Positions 1-12,635 of a stretch of DNA of 64,000 nt are shown in pieces. How positions within the stretch are numbered: the stretch's first letter is position 1; the number at the start of each line of letters is the position of its first letter. The stretch covers positions 4,402,001 to 4,466,000 of the forward strand of contig NZ_CP045702.1 in assembly GCF_014216315.1 (NCBI RefSeq), given 5' to 3'. Position numbers and translations under genes: made by a program. The notes beneath the pieces are model-generated. The model was not told where the DNA came from, made no database searches, and saw only the letters and a program-made list of their open reading frames with translations. This stretch comes from Streptomyces finlayi (GTDB lineage: Bacteria; Actinomycetota; Actinomycetes; Streptomycetales; Streptomycetaceae).

Positions 1-1
1 C

Positions 2-991
2 ACGCGCATCGCACTCCTCACCTTTCCCGGTATAAGGGCCTTCGACGTCTCCGTCATCACGGAGGTCTGGGGCGTGGACCGCACCGACCGCGGCGTACCC
101 GCCTTCGAGTTGCGCCGCGCGGCAGCGGACCCGGCACCGGTCCCGCTCCGCGGCGGCCTGACCCTCACCCCCGACCGCACCCTGGCCTGGCTGCCCCGCG
201 CCGACCTGATCGTGGTCCCCGGCCTCGACGACCACGTGACACCCGCCCCGGCCCCGGTTCTCGAGGCCCTCCGCCGCGCACACACCGCAGGCACCCCGAT
301 CGCGGCGCTCTGCGGAGGAGCGTTCACCCTGGCCCAGGCCGGTCTGCTCGACGGCCGCCGAGCGGTCACCCACTGGCATCTCACCCGCCTCCTCCGCATG
401 CACCATCCCCACGTCACGGTGGTCCAGGACGCCCTGTTCCTCCACGACGACAACATCTGGACCTCGGCCGGCACGGCAGCCGGTATCGACCTGTGCCTCC
501 ACCTGGTGCGTACGACCCAGGGCGCCGAGGCCGCCGCGACGATCGCCCGCTCGATGGTCACCGCCCCCTTCCGCACCGGGACCCAGGCCCAGTTCATCGA
601 GCACCCCACCCCTCATACCGGTCGAGACGCCGACACCCTGGCCGAAGTACGCACCCACGCCCTGAGCCGGCTGGCCGAACCGCATACCGTCGCGACCCTC
701 GCCGGCCACGCCGGCATGTCCCCGCGCTCCTTCGCCCGCCACTTCCGGGCGACGACGGGCACGACGCCCCTGCGCTGGCTGATCACCCAGCGCATCGCCG
801 CAGCTCAGAAGCTCTTGGAGCGCACGGATCTGCCCCTCCCCGAAGTGGCCCGCCGTACGGGCTTCGGCAGCGAGATCACCATGCGCCAGCACTTCGCCAC
901 GCACCTCTCCCTCAGCCCCCGCGACTACCGTCTGGCCTTCCACGACGCGGTGCCACAGCCGGGGGTTGACACCCCCCGCACAGATCCGTAA
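2..991 (+). CDS. GlxA-family transcriptional regulator (DJ-1/PfpI domain plus AraC HTH), 5' end outside window
   Basis: The frame is open from base 2, so the true start lies upstream and the protein is N-terminally incomplete. The first ~180 visible residues form a DJ-1/PfpI (class I glutamine amidotransferase-like) domain: an initial strand IALLTFPG, the segment DLIVVPG, and a nucleophile-elbow-like AALCGGAF around the position where amidotransferases carry their cysteine. The last ~100 residues are a double HTH AraC domain (LAGHAGMSPRSFARHFR, then VARRTGFGSEITMRQHF). GlxA-type proteins are cytoplasmic DNA-binding regulators that probably sense a small ligand with the amidotransferase-like domain; the ligand cannot be read here. 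The stop codon TAA (989-991) is also the first half of a promoter -10 box for the rRNA operon. Confidence 0.85.
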   Translation, partial: TRIALLTFPGIRAFDVSVITEVWGVDRTDRGVPAFELRRAAADPAPVPLRGGLTLTPDRTLAWLPRADLIVVPGLDDHVTPAPAPVLEALRRAHTAGTPIAALCGGAFTLAQAGLLDGRRAVTHWHLTRLLRMHHPHVTVVQDALFLHDDNIWTSAGTAAGIDLCLHLVRTTQGAEAAATIARSMVTAPFRTGTQAQFIEHPTPHTGRDADTLAEVRTHALSRLAEPHTVATLAGHAGMSPRSFARHFRATTGTTPLRWLITQRIAAAQKLLERTDLPLPEVARRTGFGSEITMRQHFATHLSLSPRDYRLAFHDAVPQPGVDTPRTDP

Positions 992-994
992 CAT
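966..994 (+). promoter_or_regulatory. Consensus sigma70/HrdB-type promoter upstream of rrn, overlapping the end of the regulator gene
   Basis: TTGACA at 966-971 and TAACAT at 989-994 are separated by exactly 17 bp, a near-perfect vegetative promoter. It lies about 630 bp before the 16S gene, as expected for the distal promoter of a multi-promoter Streptomyces rrn operon. The -10 box shares its first three bases with the TAA stop of the preceding gene. Assignment to rrn is inferred from orientation and position. Confidence 0.65.
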
Positions 995-1138
995 GCTCCG
1001 AGTTGTCCGACGTGAGCGCCGACCCCGGTCGGTCCCCGGACAGCCATTCCGCAAGAACCAGTCGAGCGAGCGACACCCCGTCGCACGCCTTTCTGTGTGC
1101 TTTTGCGAAATGAAGAATCCGCGTTCGAGCGAGCGTGA

Positions 1139-1360
1139 CCCGATTAGCTTCGGGGCCCGGGATTCGCTAAAGTCTCACTCGTCGGAACGGCCCAACAGCC
1201 GGGAGGACAGCCCCACTGACTGGGAATCAGGCCCGAAAGGATCTGGTAGAGTCGGACTCGCCGGAAAGGGAAACGCGAAAGCGAGGAACTGGAAAGCGAA
1301 TCCCGCTTCGACCGGGAATCGGACGCGAAAGAGTCTGATAGAGTCGGAAACGCAAGAACG
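1139..1360 (+). promoter_or_regulatory. Tandem proximal rrn promoter region
   Basis: Several -10-like boxes occur in the same orientation: TAAAGT (1168-1173), TAGAGT (1247-1252) and TAGAGT (1339-1344). The last two lie in a repeated block of the form GGGAATC..CGAAAG..TCTG.TAGAGTCGGA, one copy ending near 1256 and the other near 1348. No good TTGACA lies at the expected distance before the TAGAGT boxes, so they may depend on an extended -10 or an activator. Streptomyces rrn operons typically have several tandem promoters. Open frames across this stretch look like random GC-rich frames, and I see no gene between 991 and 1622. Confidence 0.55.
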
Positions 1361-1394
1361 AAGGGAAGCGCCCGGAGGGCCCCGGTGAAACGGG

Positions 1395-1621
1395 ACCGAA
1401 GGAAGCGTCCGTTCCTTGAGAACTCAACAGCGTGCCAAAAGTCAACGCCAGATATGTTGATACCCCGGCCTGCTTCGGCAGGTTGGTGGTTCCTTTGAAA
1501 AGTCCTATTCCGGGCCCTCGTGGTCCGGGTAGGCAACACTAGCGAGGACGCTGTGAACGACCGGTCATATTCCGACTCGGTCGTTCCGCTCTCGTGGTGT
1601 CGTCCCGATTACGGGAAAACA
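1395..1621 (+). other. rRNA leader: antitermination-like box and 16S processing stems
   Basis: GTTCCTTGAGAACT (1411-1424) closely resembles GTTGTTTGAGAACT in the 16S-23S spacer (3415-3428). Such paired elements in leader and spacer of actinobacterial rrn operons are thought to act in antitermination or pre-rRNA processing. Hairpins follow, including GAACGACCG (1555-1563) paired with CGGTCGTTC (1578-1586), just before the mature 16S end. Function is inferred from position and repetition. Confidence 0.5.
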
Positions 1622-6576
<4,955 letters not shown>

Positions 6577-6652
6577 TCAGTTGCTCGCGTCCACTGTGTT
6601 AGTTCTGAAATAACGAACAGCTGTGTTCATGCCAGCGTTCAAATTTCATAGT

Positions 6653-6772
6653 GTTTCGGTGGTCATTGCGTCAGGGAAACGCCCGGTTACATTCCGAACC
6701 CGGAAGCTAAGCCTTTCAGCGCCGATGGTACTGCAGGGGGGACCCTGTGGGAGAGTAGGACGCCGCCGAACA
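6653..6772 (+). rRNA. rrf: 5S ribosomal RNA
   Basis: A 120-nt segment starts GTTTCGGTGGTCAT and ends GACGCCGCCGAACA, whose ends pair to form helix I. The internal GGAAACGCCCGGTTACATTCCGAACCCGGAAGCTAAGC core is the conserved 5S loop B/C region. It lies 76 nt after 23S, giving the order 16S-23S-5S. Confidence 0.95.
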
Positions 6773-6783
6773 ATTATTCCGGG

Positions 6784-6817
6784 AAAGCCCCGTGCCCTTG
6801 TGGCACGGGGCTTTTCT
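6784..6817 (+). terminator. Intrinsic terminator of the rRNA operon
   Basis: AAAGCCCCGTGCC (6784-6796) pairs perfectly with GGCACGGGGCTTT (6802-6814) across the 5-nt loop CTTGT, followed by T and CT. It sits 12 nt after the 5S gene, where the operon should end. Confidence 0.85.
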
Positions 6818-6843
6818 GCGTTCTGAGCGTCTAGGCTCGAACC

Positions 6844-7488
6844 ATGCGCTACGAACTGGTCATCTTCGACAACGATGGTGTGCTCGTCGACAGTGAGCCG
6901 ATCGCCAACACCATCCTCGCCGGCTACCTCACCGAGCTCGGTCACCCCACCTCGTATGAGGAATCCGTCCACGACTACATGGGGTCCGCCGTGCACCGGG
7001 TGCACGATCTCGTCGAGGAGCGGACGGGGCAGAAGCTTCCCACCGACTTCGACGCCACGCTCCACGCACGGGTCTTCGCCGCCTTCGAGCGGGAACTCGT
7101 CGCGGTGGACGGGGCAGCGGACCTTCTGGGGAAGCTGGTCGCCGACGGGGTGGCGTACTGCGTCGCGTCGTCCGCGACCCACGAGCGGATCAGGGTCGGG
7201 CACCGCAAGACCGGCCTCGACCAGTGGTTCGAGGAGGAGTGGATCTTCAGCGCCGAGGACGTGGGCCAGGGCAAGCCGTCACCCGACCTGTTCCTCCTGG
7301 CCGCCGAGCGGATGGGCGTCGCCCCCGAGCGGTGCGTCGTCATCGAGGACAGCCCGCTCGGCGTCGAGGCCGCCCGTGCCGCAGGGATGGACGTGTACGG
7401 ATTCACCTCTATGATGCCGGCGGAACGGCTCGTCGGGGTGACGGGGTACTGCTCCGACCTCTCCCAACTCCCGGAACTGCTCTCCTGA
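6844..7488 (+). CDS. HAD-family hydrolase, beta-phosphoglucomutase-like phosphatase
   Basis: The 214-residue protein begins with the HAD motif I in the form VIFDNDGVLVDSEP, where the first Asp is the phosphorylated nucleophile and the second the general acid. Motif II is CVASSAT near residue 103, the conserved Lys is in GKPSPDLFL, and motif III/IV is VIEDSPLGVEAARAAGM. The C1-type helical cap between motifs I and II suits small phosphosugars or similar monophosphates. The DNDG form instead of the usual DXDG with Met/Leu is a common variant. ATG start 27 bp after the rrn terminator. Substrate is unknown. Confidence 0.85.
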   Translation: MRYELVIFDNDGVLVDSEPIANTILAGYLTELGHPTSYEESVHDYMGSAVHRVHDLVEERTGQKLPTDFDATLHARVFAAFERELVAVDGAADLLGKLVADGVAYCVASSATHERIRVGHRKTGLDQWFEEEWIFSAEDVGQGKPSPDLFLLAAERMGVAPERCVVIEDSPLGVEAARAAGMDVYGFTSMMPAERLVGVTGYCSDLSQLPELLS

Positions 7489-7493
7489 ACCAT

Positions 7494-7507
7494 CTACCCA
7501 CCGGTAG
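7494..7507. promoter_or_regulatory. Small palindrome in front of the MFS gene, possible operator
   Basis: CTACC-CACC-GGTAG is a perfect 5-4-5 inverted repeat in the 42-bp gap before the transporter gene. It resembles sites bound by TetR-type dimers, but no such regulator gene is adjacent, so the role is speculative. Confidence 0.25.
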
Positions 7508-7530
7508 ACGGTGGCCTTACGCTCGCGGCC

Positions 7531-8736
7531 ATGACAGACGCGCGGCTGCGGCACGGCAGGGCCTCCTTGGTGCTGAGCTTTCTCGTGCAGGGAGTCGCCT
7601 TCGCCCTGCTCGTGACGCGCATCCCCGCGATTCAGGACCGATACGGGATATCCGACGGGCTGCTGCCCGCCTTCCTGGCCGCTGTGCCGATCCTCGCGGG
7701 GGTCGGCAGCGTCGTCACCGAGAAGGTGGTCGCACGCGTGCGGCCCGGGGTCGTCCTGCGGTGGACTCAGCCCGTCGTACTCCTGTCGCTGCTCGCGGTC
7801 GGTGCCGGCGGGGAGCTGTGGCAGGTGGCTGTCGCGCTCGGTGCCTTCGGGCTGGCCGTGGGGGCGCTGGACGCATCCATGAACATGCTGGGCGTCAGCC
7901 TTCAGCGGGCGTACGGGCGCAGCATCATGCTCGGTTTCCATGCCGCGTACAGCCTTGGTGGCATCGCCGGGGCGACGATGGCGTGGGCCGGGGCGCACTG
8001 GGATCTGTCCCTGCTCGTGTCCTATCTGCCCGCCGTCGTCGTGCTGTTGCCCGCCGCCCTGGTGGGGAGTCGCTGGTACACCGACGGCAGGACCCAGGAC
8101 ACGGTCGCGCCGGCCGGTGAGAAGGGGACACGGGCGGCTGTCTCGTTCAAGCTGATGATGCCGCTGTGTCTGGTGATGTGTTTCGCGTACATCGGGGACT
8201 CGACCGTCTCCAACTGGAGCGCCAAGTACCTGCAGGACGTGCTGGGCAGTTCGGAGCAGATGTCGACGCTGCCGTACAACGTCTACATGGTGACGACGCT
8301 GCTCGGGCGGGCCGTCGGGGACATCGGGGTGCGGCGGTTCGGAGCGGTCACGGTCGTGCGGTGCGGCAGTGTGCTGGCGGCCGTCGGTTTCGCGGTGGTG
8401 GCTGTGGCGCCCGGGGCCTGGACGGGGCTGTTCGGGTTCACTCTGCTGGGGCTCGGGCTGTGTGTCATCGTGCCGCAGACGTTCGCCGCCGCGGGGCGGA
8501 TGTTCCCGGGGGCCAGCGACGTGGCCGTGGCGCGGCTGAACATCTTCAACTACGTGGGGTTCCTCGTGGGATCACCGCTGGTGGGGGCGCTCGGGGACGT
8601 GTGGAGTTACCGCGGGGCGATGCTCGTCCCCATGGTGCTGGTGCTGGCGACGCTCGTGTACGCCCGGTCGTTCGGCCCGGAGCCCGCCCGATACGGTGGC
8701 GGGCATGAGCGGCCGCGCACAGTTGATGTGGGATGA
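7531..8736 (+). CDS. Major facilitator superfamily transporter
   Basis: The 401-residue protein has about twelve hydrophobic segments, beginning with a membrane span at residues ~10-30 (VLSFLVQGVAFALLVTRIPAI) and a second at ~45-65. A central charged loop falls around residues 190-205, the usual division between the two six-helix halves. It belongs to the FucP/YbjJ-like group of MFS carriers, to judge by the pattern RIPAIQDRYG followed by LDASMNMLGV. Inner-membrane secondary transport of a sugar or small metabolite is likely; the substrate is not evident. Its last 32 bases overlap the start of the deacetylase gene, suggesting co-transcription. Confidence 0.8.
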   Translation: MTDARLRHGRASLVLSFLVQGVAFALLVTRIPAIQDRYGISDGLLPAFLAAVPILAGVGSVVTEKVVARVRPGVVLRWTQPVVLLSLLAVGAGGELWQVAVALGAFGLAVGALDASMNMLGVSLQRAYGRSIMLGFHAAYSLGGIAGATMAWAGAHWDLSLLVSYLPAVVVLLPAALVGSRWYTDGRTQDTVAPAGEKGTRAAVSFKLMMPLCLVMCFAYIGDSTVSNWSAKYLQDVLGSSEQMSTLPYNVYMVTTLLGRAVGDIGVRRFGAVTVVRCGSVLAAVGFAVVAVAPGAWTGLFGFTLLGLGLCVIVPQTFAAAGRMFPGASDVAVARLNIFNYVGFLVGSPLVGALGDVWSYRGAMLVPMVLVLATLVYARSFGPEPARYGGGHERPRTVDVG

Positions 8737-9874
8737 CGCAGTAACGGGATACGACTTCGGCGACAGCCATCCCATGGATCCGGTCAGGCTTGCCCTGACG
8801 ATGGCTCTCGTGCGGGCGTTCGAGCTCGACGGCGCGGTGGACGTGCGCGGGGCGAAGGCGGCCGGGGACTCCACACTCAGACTCGTGCACCGCGAGGACT
8901 ACGTGTCAGCCGTGCGGGCCGCTTCGCGCGACCCGAAGTCCGCCGATCAGGCCTACGGCCTGGGGACCGTGGACGATCCGGCCTTCGCCGGGATGCACGA
9001 GGCGTCGGCCCTCATCGCCGGACTCTCCGTGGGGGCGGCCGAAGCGGTGTGGCGCGGTGAGACCGCTCACGCCGTGAACTTCACCGGTGGTCTGCACCAC
9101 GCGATGCCGGGTGGCGCCGCGGGTTTCTGTATCTACAACGACCCGGCGCTCGCGATCGCGCGGATGCTGGAGCTCGGCGCGGAGCGGGTCGCCTACGTCG
9201 ATGTGGACGTCCACCACGGGGACGGGGTGCAGGCCGCGTTCTGGGAGGACCCCAGGGTGCTGACCGTTTCCCTGCACGAGCATCCGCGGACGCTGTTCCC
9301 GCAGACCGGGTGGCCCGAGGAGACCGGGGGCGGGGCCGGTGAGGGGGGTGCGGTGAACGTGGCGCTGCCCGCCGGTACGGGGGACGCGGGGTGGCTGCGG
9401 GCCTTCCACGCGGTGGTGCCCGAACTGCTGGCGGACTTCCGGCCGCAGGTCCTGGTGACCCAGCACGGGGCGGATACGCACTTCGAGGACCCGCTGGCTC
9501 ATCTCGCGGTCTCTCTGGACGCGCAGCGGGCTGTCATGGAGGCGTGTCACGATCTCGCGCACAAGTACGCGGACGGGCGGTGGGTGGCGCTCGGCGGTGG
9601 TGGGTACGCGGTGGTCGATGTGGTGCCGCGGTCCTGGACCCATCTGGTGGGCATCGCCGCGCACGCGCCGGTCGACCCGGAGTCGATGATCCCGGCGTCG
9701 TGGAAGGACGAGGTCTACGCGCGGACCCGGCAGTTGGGGCCGGCCCGGATGACGGACGGCCGTACGCCGTCCTGGCAGTCGTGGGAGGCCGGTTACGATC
9801 CGGCGGACCGGCTCGACCAGGCGGTGCTCGCGACCCGGCGTTCGGCGTTCCCGCTGCGGGGGCTGCTGCCCTGA
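8705..9874 (+). CDS. acuC: AcuC-like class I histone deacetylase-family protein
   Basis: A 389-residue zinc-dependent deacetylase of the arginase/HDAC fold. Visible hallmarks are NFTGGLHHAMPGGAAGFCIYN, with the catalytic His pair region, DVDVHHGDGVQAAFW, with the Asp/His zinc ligands and the Asp-His relay, HGADTHFEDPLAH with the third metal ligand, and the late GGGGYAV loop that supplies the catalytic Tyr. AcuC proteins deacetylate lysines, the known example being activation of acetyl-CoA synthetase. I chose ATG 8705 over GTG 8696, because it gives the family start MSGRAQLMWDDAVTGYDFG. Acetyl-CoA synthetase is not in this window, so the target is inferred from family only. Confidence 0.85.
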   Translation: MSGRAQLMWDDAVTGYDFGDSHPMDPVRLALTMALVRAFELDGAVDVRGAKAAGDSTLRLVHREDYVSAVRAASRDPKSADQAYGLGTVDDPAFAGMHEASALIAGLSVGAAEAVWRGETAHAVNFTGGLHHAMPGGAAGFCIYNDPALAIARMLELGAERVAYVDVDVHHGDGVQAAFWEDPRVLTVSLHEHPRTLFPQTGWPEETGGGAGEGGAVNVALPAGTGDAGWLRAFHAVVPELLADFRPQVLVTQHGADTHFEDPLAHLAVSLDAQRAVMEACHDLAHKYADGRWVALGGGGYAVVDVVPRSWTHLVGIAAHAPVDPESMIPASWKDEVYARTRQLGPARMTDGRTPSWQSWEAGYDPADRLDQAVLATRRSAFPLRGLLP

Positions 9875-10003
9875 CGGAGCGTCGGTTGCTCGCCGGCTGG
9901 CCGGAGCGCGGCGCGGCGCGAGGCGTGGAACGGTTACGCCAACGGTGGGGCTGGTTCGGGCTTTTGCGGCCGTGGGCCGGACCGGTGCGGGAGCATCGGG
10001 AGG

Positions 10004-10819
10004 GTGTTGAGCATCGGAGCGCTGCGCGCTCATCTGCTGGCGGCCCGGCTGGCCGGACCCGTGGCCACCACGCGGGAGAACAGTCTGCGGAGCTATCGGC
10101 TCTTCGCGGCACGGGACCCCAGGGTCACCCTCGGGCTCGACGCGGAGTGGGTCTGGGGCGAGCGGGATCTGCTGCGGCTCATGGCCGACAAGTGCGGGGT
10201 CTCGCCCGATCCCGCGTGTGTGTCGGGTTCTGACGTGATCGATCCGGAACTCACCCTGGCCGGCCTGGAGGCGTTCGCCGACCGGTTGGCGGCGGCCGCG
10301 AAGCGCCGGGCTCCGGTGTTGTTCGGGACCGGTCATCCGCATCGGCTGCTCGGGTTCTACGCCGAGTTGGCAGACGCCTTGTCGGCGGTGGGGTGCCCCG
10401 TACTCACCCCCGCGCAGGGGCGATGTGTCGACATAACGACCCGGTTCGGCGTACGTACGTACAGCATCGACTACGTACGACGAGTCGCGCTGGTGCGCGA
10501 ACCCGGCGTGCGGGGCGCCGATGATGTAACCGGCGCACACACCCACTCGCCGCTGCCGGTTCGGGCCGTGCTCGAAGAAGCGGCGGACCGGCACGGGCTG
10601 CTGCCGGAGCTCGTCATCGGGGACCACGGATGGGTCTGCGGGGCAGGTCAGCTGGGCATCGAGGCGATCGGGCTGGCCGATACGGACGACCCCGCGCTGT
10701 TCGTCGGGGAGGCCGAGGGGCGGGTGTCCGTCGCCGTTCCGCTTGATGATGCCGTGCACTCCGACTACTACCGGCCGTTGACGCGCTATGTGCTCAATCA
10801 GGCGCGTCTGTCACATTAG
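10004..10819 (+). CDS. Conserved actinobacterial phosphatase-like protein
   Basis: The 271-residue cytoplasmic protein has a Rossmann-like alternation. Features seen are a conserved N-terminal SLRSYRLFAARDPRV, the segment LFGTGHPHRLLGFYAELADAL near residue 105, an acidic DDVTGAHTHSP near residue 177, and a C-terminal GDHGWVCGAGQLGIEAIGLAD. The last two segments resemble phosphatase domains of HAD type (GDxxxD-like, here GDHGWV) without a clear motif I. Homologues are commonly called phosphatase in Streptomyces genomes; I cannot confirm activity. GTG 10004 sits against GGGAGG; TTG 10007 is an equal alternative. The 129 bp before it hold no gene. Confidence 0.6.
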   Translation: MLSIGALRAHLLAARLAGPVATTRENSLRSYRLFAARDPRVTLGLDAEWVWGERDLLRLMADKCGVSPDPACVSGSDVIDPELTLAGLEAFADRLAAAAKRRAPVLFGTGHPHRLLGFYAELADALSAVGCPVLTPAQGRCVDITTRFGVRTYSIDYVRRVALVREPGVRGADDVTGAHTHSPLPVRAVLEEAADRHGLLPELVIGDHGWVCGAGQLGIEAIGLADTDDPALFVGEAEGRVSVAVPLDDAVHSDYYRPLTRYVLNQARLSH

Positions 10820-10947
10820 GCGCCCGATGGTCTCTCCTCTTCCCCACTCGCATCACCCGCCCCTAATCTGGGGAGTGAGCGCACATCGACGAAGAGTCAC
10901 CGGAGGGGAAGCCGGTGCGCGTCGCGTGCGGAAGGTACAGGTGGGTC

Positions 10948-11160
10948 ATGGCTGCTGGCAGCGAGGTACCTCTCAACGAGGTCAAATTTCTGACCGTGGC
11001 GGAAGTCGCCTCGGTCATGCGGGTGTCGAAGATGACCGTGTACCGCTTGGTGCACAGTGGTCATCTGCCCGCGATCCGGGTGGGAAGGTCCTTCCGGGTC
11101 CCGGAGCAAGCGGTGCACGCGTATCTCCGCGAGTCCTTCGTGGGGGTGGATTCGGCCTGA
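10948..11160 (+). CDS. Excisionase-type (BldC-like MerR-fold) small DNA-binding protein
   Basis: The 70-residue protein is nearly all one winged-helix HTH_17 domain: FLTVAEVASVMRVSKMTVYRLVHSGHLPAIRVGRSFRVPEQAVHAYLRE. TVAEVA..MRVSKMTVYRL is the helix-turn-helix and VGRSFRVPE is the wing. Proteins of this shape include phage excisionases and BldC, a Streptomyces developmental regulator that binds DNA cooperatively; this one is a separate conserved family member. No integrase is nearby, so it is a chromosomal regulator rather than a phage remnant. ATG 10948 is preferred (AGGTGG just upstream) over GTG 10915, which adds an Arg/Cys-rich tail. Confidence 0.75.
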   Translation: MAAGSEVPLNEVKFLTVAEVASVMRVSKMTVYRLVHSGHLPAIRVGRSFRVPEQAVHAYLRESFVGVDSA

Positions 11161-11270
11161 CATCGCCCTCGGATTACGCCCCTCACCCAGTGGCGGGTAG
11201 GCTAGGCCGACGTAGGTCGTGTGGGCCCAGACGCCCCGCACCAGTGAAGAAGAAGTGAGCGAGGGTAGTC

Positions 11271-11369
11271 GTGGGCTCTGTCATTAAGAAGCGGCGCAAG
11301 CGGATGGCCAAGAAGAAGCACCGCAAGCTGCTCAAGCGCACGCGCGTTCAGCGTCGCAACAAGAAGTAA
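11271..11369 (+). CDS. Small ribosomal subunit protein bS22 (AURKAIP1/COX24-domain peptide)
   Basis: A GTG-started 32-residue peptide, MGSVIKKRRKRMAKKKHRKL followed by LKRTRVQRRNKK. About two thirds of it is Lys/Arg. It is a clear match to the actinobacterial bS22 peptide first seen in mycobacterial 70S structures, where it lies near the decoding centre of the 30S subunit; mitochondrial relatives are COX24/AURKAIP1. It is below the usual gene-calling length and is easily missed. A GAGGG ribosome-binding site precedes GTG by about 6 nt, and a strong terminator follows 20 bp after the stop, so it is probably last in a short transcript with the HTH gene. Confidence 0.9.
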   Translation: MGSVIKKRRKRMAKKKHRKLLKRTRVQRRNKK

Positions 11370-11388
11370 GCGAACGCAGTTCGTGAAA

Positions 11389-11425
11389 CCGCAGCCCTCC
11401 CGCCGATCCGGCGGGGGGGCTGCGG
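11389..11425 (+). terminator. Hairpin terminator after bS22 gene
   Basis: CCGCAGCC..CCCGCC pairs with GGCGGG..GGCTGCGG around a short GATCC loop. There is no U tract, which is normal for Streptomyces. Confidence 0.7.
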
Positions 11426-11561
11426 CGCTATTCGGGCCAAGGCTTCGGCAAGGCCCGCCATGGGGTCGTCACAGGGCGACCATCACCCGCTACGGTGACG
11501 TTCAGGGGAGTGCCCCGATTCGCAGGGCACCCGCTTCACGTACCGACGGAAGGCGCTGATC

Positions 11562-12620
11562 TTGGGGAAGGTCGTGCTCGTCACAGGAGTGGCCCGGCAA
11601 CTGGGAGGCCGCTTCGTGCGGCGTGTCCAGCGTGATCCCGGGGTCGACCGGGTGATCGCCGTCGACGCCGTCTCGCCCGGGCACCGGCTCGGTGACGCCG
11701 AGTTCGTCATGGCGGACATCCGGCAGCCCGCCATCGCGAGGGTTCTGGCCGAGCACTCCGTCGACACGGTCGTCCATCTGGACGTCTCCGGGAAGGCGCT
11801 CGGCGTGGGCGGCCGGACGGCCGTCAAGGAGAACAACGTCATCGGCACGATGCAGCTGCTCGGTGCCTGCCAGAAGTCGCCGACCGTCCAGCGGCTCGTC
11901 ATCAAGTCCAGTACCAGCGTCTACGGCTCCGCGCCCCGCGACCCGGCGGTCTTCACCGAGACGACGCCGGCCAAGTCGCTGCCGAGCGGGGGCTTCGCCA
12001 AGGATGCCGTCGAGGTCGAGGGGTACGTACGGGGCTTCGCGCGCCGCAGACCCGATGTCGCCGTCTGTGTCCTGCGGTTCGCGAACATCCTGGGGCCCGA
12101 CCCGGATTCTCCGCTGGCCGACTATCTGGCGCTGCCCGTCCTGCCGACGGTCTTCGGATACGACCCGAGGCTTCAGTTCGTCCACGAGGACGACGTCATC
12201 GACGTCCTGCGGATCGCCTCGCACGAACCGCGGCGCGGGACGCTGAACAGTGGCACCTTCAACATCGCGGGCGACGGGGTGCTGCTCCTGTCGCAGTGCT
12301 CGCGGCGGCTGGGGCGGCCGACGGTGCCCCTGCTGCTGCCGGCCGTCACCTGGGTGGGCTCGGCGCTCCGCACGATCGGCATGACGGACTTCTCCCCGGA
12401 ACAGATCAGGCTGCTGACGCACGGGCGGGTGGTCTCCACCGTGCAGATGCGCGAGACGCTCGGATTCCATCCGCGGTTCAGCACCGCGGAGACGTTCGCC
12501 GAGTTCGCGCGCAGCCGGGGCCCGGGGCTGCTGCCGCCGGAGACGGTGGGCAGGGCCGTCGACCGGCTCGCGGAGTCGCGCCTCGCGGGCGGGCCACATT
12601 CCACGCACGGCGCCAATTAG
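11562..12620 (+). CDS. NAD-dependent epimerase/dehydratase (extended SDR) family protein
   Basis: The 352-residue protein starts at TTG with GGAAGG upstream. It opens with a Rossmann fold VVLVTGVARQLGGRFVRRV, a slightly degenerate form of TGxxGxxG. DVVHLDVSG-type strand 4 is seen around residue 68. SSTSVYG (~residue 118) carries the family Ser, but the usual Tyr-x-x-x-Lys is replaced by a segment around GGFAKDAVEVEGYVR, so a normal epimerase reaction is uncertain. The C-terminal half (NIAGDGVLLLSQCSRRLGRPTVPLL) fits the nucleotide-sugar-binding region. The acyltransferase gene begins 15 bp later, making a two-gene operon in a conserved position beside bldN. Confidence 0.75.
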   Translation: MGKVVLVTGVARQLGGRFVRRVQRDPGVDRVIAVDAVSPGHRLGDAEFVMADIRQPAIARVLAEHSVDTVVHLDVSGKALGVGGRTAVKENNVIGTMQLLGACQKSPTVQRLVIKSSTSVYGSAPRDPAVFTETTPAKSLPSGGFAKDAVEVEGYVRGFARRRPDVAVCVLRFANILGPDPDSPLADYLALPVLPTVFGYDPRLQFVHEDDVIDVLRIASHEPRRGTLNSGTFNIAGDGVLLLSQCSRRLGRPTVPLLLPAVTWVGSALRTIGMTDFSPEQIRLLTHGRVVSTVQMRETLGFHPRFSTAETFAEFARSRGPGLLPPETVGRAVDRLAESRLAGGPHSTHGAN

Positions 12621-12635
12621 AGGAGCGCATCGACG

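Noticed and set aside
966..1539. Open frames of 72-140 codons between the regulator and 16S
   Set aside because: The stretch holds promoter repeats and the rRNA leader; composition is not codon-like.
10448..10488. TACG-rich run (CGTACGTACGTAC) as a repeat or binding site
   Set aside because: It is inside a gene and explained by Arg-Thr-Tyr and Tyr-Val codons.
8906..10759. 617-codon minus-strand frame opposite acuC
   Set aside because: Shadow of the plus-strand genes, rich in Arg/Pro/His, no family motif; typical high-GC artefact.
10948..11160. Phage excisionase and hence an integrated element
   Set aside because: No integrase, attachment repeat or phage gene nearby; the protein fits the chromosomal BldC-like group.
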